From Candidatus Kapaibacterium sp. (GTDB lineage Bacteria > Bacteroidota > Ignavibacteria > Kapaibacteriales > Kapaibacteriaceae), in the NCBI GenBank assembly GCA_030830285.1, contig JAURNF010000046.1:1-11691 (forward strand): a DNA stretch of 11,691 bases, read 5' to 3'. Shown here one piece after another: positions 1 to 6,443 of this stretch. Made by a program: the position numbers and the translations under genes. The number at the start of each line of letters is the position of its first letter. The stretch's first letter is position 1. The notes beneath the pieces are model-generated. The model had not been told where the DNA came from and did not search any database. It worked only from the letters and a program-made list of their open reading frames with translations.

Positions 1-1203
1 AAGGAAGACAACGGCGTGCTCTTTTTTCAGCGACGCGTCGTCGACTTTCTTATGGTCGTGTTCGTTGACCTCGGAATGAACGGGGTTCTGATTCGGCGCA
101 TCGTGCTCGAGCAGAACCGTGCTTCCGAAATCCTCTCATCTGCCTTCGCATTACGCATTTGCATGGCGATCGGGGTGATGATCCTCGGGGCTAGCATCTC
201 CTATTACAGTGGTTACTCGATTATTGACGCAATGCTCTGGGCTGTGTTCGTGTTTGTCTCAGCCCGAACGACGCTCGGCAGATACATCCTTGAAGTGCCG
301 TATCGCACGTCGGGTGCATTTCGCCTGGTGAGTGCCGCCGGAGTGATCGACGCATTGCTCTTCACGCTCGGGATTTGGTTGGTTCGTGAGAATCTCACTC
401 CATCGACGGTAATCCTAACGTACGCTGTCGCTGCGCTTCCTGGTTTCATACTGCTGTACGTTACACGCTCGAGCGTTCAACTGCATCTACGGCATGTATC
501 GATCTCGGAGATGAGAGCGCTTGTTCGAGAATCGTTGCCCGTTGTGATCTCCGTTGGCCTCATTGCCGTGCACACCACACTCGATACGATGCTGGTGGAG
601 CTCTTCGGCACTGCGCGCGACGTAGGCATCTTGGGAGCCGTCAACGCCGCAATTGGTCCGTTCTTGGTCGTGGTGCCACAGGCTGTTGTTCTGGTGTTCA
701 TGCCTGAAGTGGCTCGACGGGCTGGAGACACGGAACGACGGAATGTTTCCATCGTTGCGATGTTACGTGTCCTTGTGGTATTCGCTACATGCTTCGCGGC
801 GTCTGTCGTGCCGCTGCTACCAACCTTTGTTGAGCTGGTCAGCGCGGGCAGATACTCCCCAGATATCAATGCGTTTACCTGGTTCTTGTGGTCTGCGCCC
901 ATGGCCGCCATCATCCTCTTTGTGCAGGAACTCGCCGTCACACTTGGACATCAGCGCAGGAGCGTTGCTATTGCGAGTGTGCTTGTTGTTGCCACGGGCG
1001 TCTTTGGGATTGTCTGGATCCCCCAAATGTTATCCGTTGGGGCTGTGATTGCGCGCTTCTGTACGCTCTCGGTGGGGGCATTCTATTGTGTGTGGCTCCT
1101 ATATCGCTTCATGGCGAAACCCGTAGATTTGTGGGTTGCAGCCAACGTCGTGGTCCTGATTGGCAGTTCGATTGGTGTCTCGGTGGTCCTGAGCACGATG
1201 TAG
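1..1203 (+). CDS. MOP/Wzx-type polysaccharide flippase, 5' partial, possibly also cut at its 3' end
   Basis: An integral membrane protein that probably flips lipid-linked glycan units across the inner membrane. The frame is open from base 1. A GTG at 16 exists, but the codons before it fit the family N-terminal pattern (a first helix followed by a DLGM-type motif, here about residues 23-26), so the true start most likely lies upstream. The 400 visible codons are mostly hydrophobic helices separated by short charged loops, with the conserved Arg-Arg-Ile pair after the DLG motif and a mid-protein RESLPVV segment opening the second half, as in Polysacc_synt families. It precedes an initiating sugar transferase and glycosyltransferases on the same strand, which supports the role. 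The frame ends at TAG 1201-1203, one helix earlier than expected; see the entry at 1204-1335. The family call is from composition and motif recognition; the transported substrate is unknown. Confidence 0.8.
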   Translation, partial: KEDNGVLFFQRRVVDFLMVVFVDLGMNGVLIRRIVLEQNRASEILSSAFALRICMAIGVMILGASISYYSGYSIIDAMLWAVFVFVSARTTLGRYILEVPYRTSGAFRLVSAAGVIDALLFTLGIWLVRENLTPSTVILTYAVAALPGFILLYVTRSSVQLHLRHVSISEMRALVRESLPVVISVGLIAVHTTLDTMLVELFGTARDVGILGAVNAAIGPFLVVVPQAVVLVFMPEVARRAGDTERRNVSIVAMLRVLVVFATCFAASVVPLLPTFVELVSAGRYSPDINAFTWFLWSAPMAAIILFVQELAVTLGHQRRSVAIASVLVVATGVFGIVWIPQMLSVGAVIARFCTLSVGAFYCVWLLYRFMAKPVDLWVAANVVVLIGSSIGVSVVLSTM

Positions 1204-1335
1204 CTTGCTCCATGGACCGCTGTTGGCATCACCTTGGTCTGCACCAGCGGGATTGCATTCGCAACTGGCCTTGCGAAAACAAGCGATGTACGCCATCTGT
1301 ATGCACGAATGCGTTCTAACGAAGCGCAGTCGTGA
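1204..1335 (+). other. In-frame continuation of the flippase beyond its TAG stop
   Basis: Directly after TAG 1201-1203 the same frame stays open for 43 codons to TGA 1333-1335. The translation begins with a hydrophobic stretch (LAPWTAVGITLVC, continuing through GIAFATGLA) and then a short basic tail (KTSDVRHLYARMRS). One last helix plus a short cytoplasmic tail is how MOP-family flippases normally end. Read this way, the gap to the next gene shrinks from 153 to 21 bases, like the rest of the operon. I infer that this was the original C-terminus and that the TAG is a recent nonsense change, a sequencing error or, less likely, a readthrough codon. A 43-codon open stretch alone is not rare by chance; the composition is what makes it convincing. 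Confidence 0.6.
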
Positions 1336-1356
1336 TTCTGTAACGAACGATCATCT

Positions 1357-2826
1357 ATGTCATCGACGCATCAGCACATATCGCAGCACATGACCGCTCG
1401 GGCCGAGGCTGGCTCGTGTCGGTCGTATGGCACGATGTGGCGTCCATCGATGATGCAGCTTGTTGTAGACCTCCTAGCGTTTACAGTGAGCTTCGCCGTG
1501 TACCAGATCGTGCGCTACTTCATGCTTACAGACGTCCGCACGTTTTCACTGACTGATCATGCCGTGATTGCATCGTTGTCGTGTGCATTCTGGTGTATTG
1601 CCTTTTGGATGGGCGGTCTGTATCGCGACTACTACATTCGGTCGCCGTTCGAAGAATTCTTCGCCTTGTTTCGCGTGACCTTTCTGGGGTCGGTGATAAT
1701 CTTCCTGATGATCTTCTTCGGAAGCTCTGAGGATTTCCGAAACAACCCACGGTTCGTGTTCTTTGTGTACTGGCTAGTGCTATTTGGACTAACTGCAACT
1801 GGTCGCATTGTCGCACGACAGCTTCAGCGAAGACTGCGTGTTCATGGTGTGATTGCGATCTCAACGGTGCTCATCGGCACGCGAGAACGTCTTGCAGAGC
1901 TCCTTGTTGATCTTCGGGATGAACCTGCGTGGGGCTACGACGTACTGGGTGTGGTCGAAGTTGGTACATCCGACACTCCACAAGCCTCGCTTGGCGTTGC
2001 ACGCCTTGGATCTATCGACGACGTACCTGCAGTTCTACGTGCGGTTCGTCCACGTGAAGTATTGGTGACCATGGATCATACTGATCACGACGCATTGCTC
2101 AAGGTAACGGCGCAAGCCGCCGATGAGGGTGCTCTGGTGCGAATCGTTCCAGACCTCTACGAGATCTTCTCAGGACAGGCGCGGACGCAGCAGATTTATG
2201 GTTCGCCCCTTATCGAAGTTAGTCCTGAACTGATGCAGCCGTGGGAAGAAGTCGCCAAGCGCACGATGGACATCGTTGTCAGTTTGTTGATTCTCGTTCT
2301 GGGTCTGCCTGTATGGTTGCTCACGGCATTGGTCGTGAAGCTCTCGTCAAAGGGACCAATGTTCTTCGTGCAGGACCGGGTAGGGAAGAATGGATCGGTG
2401 TTTCGCATGGCAAAGTTTCGATCGATGTACACCGACGATCGACGCGGTCCGACGTGGACCGCTGAAAACGACCCTCGCGTTACGCCGTTCGGCAGGTTCA
2501 TTCGCAAGACGCACCTCGATGAGATCCCGCAGCTGTGGAATGTTCTGAACGGGGAAATGTCGCTTGTTGGACCTCGTCCAGAGCAGCCCCATTACGTCGA
2601 GAAGTTCACGCAAATGCTTCCGTATTATCGTCGACGCCACAAGGTGCGTCCTGGAGTAACGGGCTGGTGGCAGGTGAAGGTGAAATCGAATCCAGAATCA
2701 CTCGAAGAGATCAAGAACCGATTGCGATACGACTTTTTCTACATCGAGAACATGTCGTTTAAGTTGGATCTTGAAATTATGGTACGCACAGTTTTCGTGA
2801 TGTTGCGAGGGCATGGAAGAGCGTGA
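1357..2826 (+). CDS. Polyprenyl-phosphate sugar-1-phosphate transferase (exopolysaccharide/O-antigen initiating enzyme)
   Basis: Starts lipid-linked glycan synthesis by moving a sugar-1-phosphate from a nucleotide sugar to undecaprenyl phosphate at the inner membrane. The 489 residues match the long WbaP/WcaJ layout. Four N-terminal helices lie at about 32-56, 70-89, 104-124 and 133-153. A Rossmann-like CoA-binding-type domain spans about 165-285. The bacterial sugar transferase domain runs from 301 to the end, with its re-entrant hydrophobic helix at about 306-330. Catalytic features are intact: FVQDRVG and KFRSM motifs, the Asp388-Glu389 dyad in LDEIPQLWNVL, GPRPE with Arg407-Pro408-Glu409, and RPGVTGWWQV. 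ATG 1357 is the only clear start after the upstream stop at 1333, though ATGs at residues 12 and 27 are possible and no strong Shine-Dalgarno sequence is visible. It overlaps the next gene by a GTGA junction. The donor sugar cannot be told from sequence. Confidence 0.93.
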   Translation: MSSTHQHISQHMTARAEAGSCRSYGTMWRPSMMQLVVDLLAFTVSFAVYQIVRYFMLTDVRTFSLTDHAVIASLSCAFWCIAFWMGGLYRDYYIRSPFEEFFALFRVTFLGSVIIFLMIFFGSSEDFRNNPRFVFFVYWLVLFGLTATGRIVARQLQRRLRVHGVIAISTVLIGTRERLAELLVDLRDEPAWGYDVLGVVEVGTSDTPQASLGVARLGSIDDVPAVLRAVRPREVLVTMDHTDHDALLKVTAQAADEGALVRIVPDLYEIFSGQARTQQIYGSPLIEVSPELMQPWEEVAKRTMDIVVSLLILVLGLPVWLLTALVVKLSSKGPMFFVQDRVGKNGSVFRMAKFRSMYTDDRRGPTWTAENDPRVTPFGRFIRKTHLDEIPQLWNVLNGEMSLVGPRPEQPHYVEKFTQMLPYYRRRHKVRPGVTGWWQVKVKSNPESLEEIKNRLRYDFFYIENMSFKLDLEIMVRTVFVMLRGHGRA

Positions 2827-3542
2827 GAAGTATTGTTTGCATCCCAACGTATAACGAGCGTGAGAACATCCTTCGCATGATTGATGCCGTGCACACCGTT
2901 GTGCCCGACTCACACGTGCTTGTGATTGATGACGGATCGCCCGATGGCACGTCGCAACTTGTCAGCGAGCGTCGTGCTACTGACGAACGCGTGCACCTTA
3001 TCACACGCTCTGGTAAGCTTGGTCTCGGCACAGCGTATTGTGCTGGCTTTGCCTACGCTCTTGAGCAGGGATTTGATGTGATTCTGCAAATGGATGCTGA
3101 CTTTTCGCACGATCCGAAGGATCTGTTGCGACTGTTGGACGAGATTAAGAACTACGACCTCGTAATTGGCTCGCGCTATATCCAGGGCGTGAATGTGATC
3201 AATTGGCCAATGAGCCGTCTACTCCTGAGCTGGTTCGCAAACCTCTATACACGCGTGATCACGGGCATGCCGGTAGCAGATGCTACTGGCGGGTTCAAGT
3301 GTTTCCGTCGTGAGGTTCTGCAGAAGATCGATCTGACAAAGATTCGCTCGAATGGATATGCATTTCAGATCGAGATGAACTACAAGGCATGGCGCTCGGG
3401 AGCTCGAGTGCAAGAAATTCCAATCATTTTCATGGATCGTGTTCACGGTACATCGAAGATGAGTAAGAACATTGTGTACGAGGCAGCCTTCCTCGTGTGG
3501 AAGCTCAAACTGACGACGATCTTCACATTTGGTCGCGCGTGA
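2823..3542 (+). CDS. Polyprenyl-phosphate hexose (mannose) synthase, DPM1-like GT2
   Basis: A 239-residue family 2 glycosyltransferase of the dolichol/polyprenol-phosphate mannose synthase type. It should transfer a hexose from GDP-Man or UDP-Glc to polyprenyl phosphate on the cytoplasmic face, making a lipid-linked sugar donor. Visible motifs are the N-terminal PTYNERENI, DDGSPDGT, a metal-binding MDADFSHDP (Asp91, Asp93), GSRYIQG, ATGGFKCFRREVL, and the C-terminal FMDRVHGTSKMS loop that is characteristic of DPM1-like enzymes. There is no C-terminal pair of membrane helices, so it is the soluble, bacterial Ppm1-like form rather than the GtrB/ArnC form. GTG 2823 overlaps the TGA of the preceding gene (GTGA), with a GGAAG at 2815-2819 as a closely spaced ribosome site. 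It ends in another GTGA overlap with the next gene. Donor specificity is inferred only at class level. Confidence 0.92.
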   Translation: MRSIVCIPTYNERENILRMIDAVHTVVPDSHVLVIDDGSPDGTSQLVSERRATDERVHLITRSGKLGLGTAYCAGFAYALEQGFDVILQMDADFSHDPKDLLRLLDEIKNYDLVIGSRYIQGVNVINWPMSRLLLSWFANLYTRVITGMPVADATGGFKCFRREVLQKIDLTKIRSNGYAFQIEMNYKAWRSGARVQEIPIIFMDRVHGTSKMSKNIVYEAAFLVWKLKLTTIFTFGRA

Positions 3543-5497
3543 CATCGCCCCCAGACATATCTGTCATCATTGTGAACTACAACGTGAAGGACTACCTCCT
3601 TCAGTGTTTGCGTTCACTGCAGGCGTCGGTGGGGGATGTACGGACGCAGATTATTGTCGTCGACAATAACTCGCACGACGGTTCAGTTGCTGAATTGCAG
3701 CCGATGTTCCCAGGTGTTCAATGGATCGCTCTCGATGAGAACGTTGGTTTTGGACGTGCGAACAACGTTGGACTCAACGAAGTCACTGGCAGATACGTGT
3801 TGTATCTCAATCCTGACACGATTGTTGGTTCTGACACGCTGGCCGTAATGTGTCGCTACCTCGATGAGCATCCGCGCACTGGTATTGCGGGGTGTAAGGT
3901 GCTCAATCCAGATGGGTCATTCCAGGTTGCATGTCGTCGTGGACTTCCTACGCCATGGGTTTCGTTCTGCAAGCTCTTTGGTTTACAGAAGCTCTTCCCA
4001 TCGTCGAAGTTGTTTGCAGGCTACAACCTCACCTATCTACCGATCGATGCTACATACCCTGTCGATGCACTCATTGGTGCATTCATGGTTGGTCGTACCG
4101 ATCTGATGCGAGAGCTGGGGGGATTCGATCCAGCGTTCTTCATGTACGGTGAAGACATTGATCTGTGCTATCGTGTGCAGCTGGCTGGATATGATGTAAC
4201 CTATGTGTATACGACAAGCATCGTGCACTACAAGGGCGAAAGCACGAAACGCAGTTCGATCAATGAAGTGCGTGTGTTCTATGATGCGATGGAGATCTTC
4301 GCGCGCAAGCACTTCGGTGGATCGCGAGTGTTCCTTGCATTCCTTCGGATTGGAATCGTTCTGCGCGCATTGCTTGCTCGCATGCTGCGCAAGCGTCGAG
4401 AGATCGGCACGTGGGCTGTAGATATGGTCGCGCTCAATGCTGCTCTCCTTGCAGCGACGGCAGTGCGATTCGAGGGTCCGTTTGGATTCCCTGCATACGC
4501 GTATCCACTTGTGCAGATCGTCATCACACTCGTCGCAACGTTTTCCCTCGTTGCTATCGGGGAATACGTTGAATACCGTCCGACGCTTCGACGCAGTGCC
4601 GTTGGGTTGCTTGTGACGTTTTTCTTGTTGTCGTCGCTCACTTACTTCTTCAAGGAGTATGCATTCAGTCGCGGCGTACTGTTGATGACGATTGGGTTCA
4701 CGACAATTGCGTTTGCGCTGATTCGAGGAGTATTGGCTCTTCGTGATGGCGCACGTGCTGTGTCCGCACGCAAGGTCTTGCTCGTTGGTTGCACGCCTCA
4801 TGCCGAGCGCATTGCCCACGAGCTTGCTACAGCCGAGCACCGCAACACAGATATCGCAGGCATCGTAGCAACATCGTCCTTTACAACGGAGACATTCGCT
4901 GGGATGCGTATCGTTGGTGATACCACATACCTCGCCCGAATCCTTGATGCCACCGGCGCACAGGAAGTGATCCTTACCGACCCTACGGTGTCAAAGGAAC
5001 ACATCATGGAGCTGATGATTGCATGCGCAGGGTATCGCGCACGATTCCATCTTGCTACGGATTACGACGACGTGATTACGGCACGCATCATTAATGATGT
5101 GGCTGGCGTTGAGCCGACTGTATCGCTCCCTCCGCTGGTGCGCTTCCGAAATCGCGTCGCGAAACGCTCGGTGGATGTGCTGCTATCGCTTATCGTTTTG
5201 ACGCTCTCCCTGCCGGGCCTAATTTTGCCAGGCGTTCGACGCTCGTTGATGGCCTGGTTCGATGTGTTCCGTGGCCGTCGAAGCGTTGTCGGACTCTATC
5301 CTGACGGTAAGACACGGTCTATGGGAAGTATGGGGCTCACAGGATTAGCCCACATTAGTTCACCAGGACGATTGTCGCCGGCGGCGGTCTCCCAACTCAA
5401 CGATTACTACATCGAGCACTACACGTTAGCACTTGATGTCGAAATCATCTTGAAACACCTACTACGGCGTATACGTGGCAACAACATCAGCTCTTGA
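3539..5497 (+). CDS. GT2 glycosyltransferase fused to a degenerate polyprenyl glycosylphosphotransferase-like membrane module
   Basis: A 652-residue two-part protein. Residues about 5-240 form a WbbL-like (rhamnosyltransferase-type) GT2 domain with IIVNYN, VVDNNSHDGS (Asp42), NVGFGRANN, LNPDT (Asp93), GGFDPAFFMYGEDIDLCYR and HYKGESTKRSS, all apparently intact. Residues about 292-401 carry four hydrophobic helices, about 412-527 a Rossmann-like domain (KVLLVGCTPHAERIA), and 542-652 a shortened sugar transferase-like tail. The tail mirrors the enzyme at 1357-2826: KRSVDVLLSLIVLTLSLP, then GRRSVVGLYPDG, GLTGLAHI and YYIEHYTLALDVEIILK. About 78 residues of the catalytic core are absent, including the QDRVG and KFRSM motifs. 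The Asp-Glu dyad is replaced by Arg568-Ser569 and RPE by Tyr-Pro-Asp. I infer an active glycosyltransferase anchored or docked by a catalytically dead transferase module. GTG 3539 (GTGA overlap) is preferred; an in-frame GTG at 3497 would add 14 unlike-family residues. Confidence 0.85.
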   Translation: MTSPPDISVIIVNYNVKDYLLQCLRSLQASVGDVRTQIIVVDNNSHDGSVAELQPMFPGVQWIALDENVGFGRANNVGLNEVTGRYVLYLNPDTIVGSDTLAVMCRYLDEHPRTGIAGCKVLNPDGSFQVACRRGLPTPWVSFCKLFGLQKLFPSSKLFAGYNLTYLPIDATYPVDALIGAFMVGRTDLMRELGGFDPAFFMYGEDIDLCYRVQLAGYDVTYVYTTSIVHYKGESTKRSSINEVRVFYDAMEIFARKHFGGSRVFLAFLRIGIVLRALLARMLRKRREIGTWAVDMVALNAALLAATAVRFEGPFGFPAYAYPLVQIVITLVATFSLVAIGEYVEYRPTLRRSAVGLLVTFFLLSSLTYFFKEYAFSRGVLLMTIGFTTIAFALIRGVLALRDGARAVSARKVLLVGCTPHAERIAHELATAEHRNTDIAGIVATSSFTTETFAGMRIVGDTTYLARILDATGAQEVILTDPTVSKEHIMELMIACAGYRARFHLATDYDDVITARIINDVAGVEPTVSLPPLVRFRNRVAKRSVDVLLSLIVLTLSLPGLILPGVRRSLMAWFDVFRGRRSVVGLYPDGKTRSMGSMGLTGLAHISSPGRLSPAAVSQLNDYYIEHYTLALDVEIILKHLLRRIRGNNISS

Positions 5498-6428
5498 ATT
5501 CGAAAAGCCTATTGTCGAGCTCGAGAAGAAGATCGAGGAGATGAAGGCCCTTACCGATACGCTTGATATCCAACCGCAGATCGATGAACTCGAGTTGCAG
5601 GTTGACAAGTTGCGTAGCGATATCTACCGGAATCTCACACGCTGGCAGCGAGTACAGATCGCTCGTCATCCTGATCGTCCGTATACGCTCGACTACATCA
5701 TGCACTGCTTCGAGGACTTCGTTGAACTGCATGGTGATCGCACGTATCGCGATGATCCAGCAATCGTAGGGGGCTTGGCAACACTGAACGGTCGTCACGT
5801 ATTGGTTATCGGACACCAGAAGGGGCGCGATACGAAGTCGAATCTTTATCGCAACTTCGGCATGCCAAATCCTGATGGGTACCGCAAGGCATATCGCCTG
5901 TTCCAAATGGCGGAGAAGTTTAGTCTTCCCGTGGTGTGTTTCCTCGACACGCCTGGTGCGTTCCCAGGATTAGAAGCTGAAGAGCGAGGTCAGGCGGAAG
6001 CAATTGCGCGAAACCTCCTGTTGATGTCGCAGCTCAAGACGCCGATTGTCATCATGGTTATTGGGGAAGGCGCATCTGGTGGTGCACTCGGCATCGGCAT
6101 TGGAAATCGCATCCTCATGCTCGAAAATGCGTGGTATTCGGTGATTGCACCGGAGAGCTGCTCGTCAATTCTCTGGCGCTCATGGGATTACAAGGAGCAA
6201 GCAGCCGAGGCATTGCGTCTGGGAGCTACTGACCTTATCGAGGTCAAGGTGATTGATCGCATTGTTCCAGAGCCTGTTGGCGGAGCGCACCGCGATCCAA
6301 ACGAGATGTTCGCAACCGTTGTTTCGGTGCTCGAGGAAGAACTGTCGGCACTTGAGAAGTTGCCAGCAGCACAGCTCGTCAAGGAACGTCGCGAGAAGTT
6401 CTACGAAATGGGTGTGTGGACCGAGTAA
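5475..6428 (+). CDS. accA: Acetyl-CoA carboxylase carboxyltransferase subunit alpha
   Basis: Alpha subunit of the cytoplasmic carboxyltransferase that, with AccD, transfers carboxyl from carboxybiotin to acetyl-CoA, giving malonyl-CoA for fatty acid synthesis. The 317 residues are close to the E. coli length of 319. Family features run throughout: ALEFEKPIVELEKKIEEM at the N-terminus, ARHPDRPYTLDYI, FVELHGDRTYRDDPAIVGG, GHQKGRDTKSN, RNFGMPNPDGYRKA, FLDTPGAFPG, EERGQAEAIARNL, the oxyanion-hole region IGEGASGGALGIG, and MLENAWYSVIAPE. GTG 5475 is the only start that keeps the conserved N-terminus; it overlaps the end of the glycosyltransferase gene by 23 bases, so translation is probably coupled to the polysaccharide operon. 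A ribosome site is not obvious. No accD is visible next to it. The frame ends at TAA, within a small hairpin, and faces the ABC exporter gene across 15 bases. Confidence 0.97.
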   Translation: MATTSALEFEKPIVELEKKIEEMKALTDTLDIQPQIDELELQVDKLRSDIYRNLTRWQRVQIARHPDRPYTLDYIMHCFEDFVELHGDRTYRDDPAIVGGLATLNGRHVLVIGHQKGRDTKSNLYRNFGMPNPDGYRKAYRLFQMAEKFSLPVVCFLDTPGAFPGLEAEERGQAEAIARNLLLMSQLKTPIVIMVIGEGASGGALGIGIGNRILMLENAWYSVIAPESCSSILWRSWDYKEQAAEALRLGATDLIEVKVIDRIVPEPVGGAHRDPNEMFATVVSVLEEELSALEKLPAAQLVKERREKFYEMGVWTE

Positions 6429-6434
6429 CGGTCC
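6418..6434. terminator. Small hairpin at the convergent accA / ABC exporter junction, possible bidirectional terminator
   Basis: A perfect 6-base inverted repeat, GGACCG and CGGTCC, with the loop AGTAA spans the accA TAA stop codon (6426-6428). The following bases are TTGG on the + strand, so there is no U tract and it is not a standard intrinsic terminator. Its position, between two converging genes only 15 bases apart, makes a weak transcript-end role plausible for either strand. A six-pair stem can arise by chance, so the call is tentative. Confidence 0.3.
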
Positions 6435-6443
6435 TTGGTCGAT

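Noticed and set aside
477..941. 154-codon open frame on the - strand opposite the flippase
   Set aside because: Low-complexity Thr/Ser/Arg composition typical of an antisense reading; the + strand frame has clear membrane-protein character.
1124..1131. TAGATTTG, another exact TAnnTTTG match on the + strand
   Set aside because: It falls inside the flippase gene more than 220 bases before the next start; chance matches of this short motif are expected in a window of this size.
1201..1203. TAG as a genome-wide recoded sense codon
   Set aside because: The ABC exporter frame ends naturally at TAG right after its family-typical C-terminus, so TAG acts as a stop here.
3497..3538. Upstream GTG start for the glycosyltransferase fusion
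   Set aside because: It adds 14 residues inside the previous gene that precede the usual GT2 N-terminus; GTG 3539 forms the same GTGA overlap as the gene before it.
4037..4840. 267-codon open frame on the - strand
   Set aside because: It lies wholly inside the well-supported glycosyltransferase fusion gene, is rich in Cys, His, Arg and Ser without any domain pattern, and looks like an antisense shadow.
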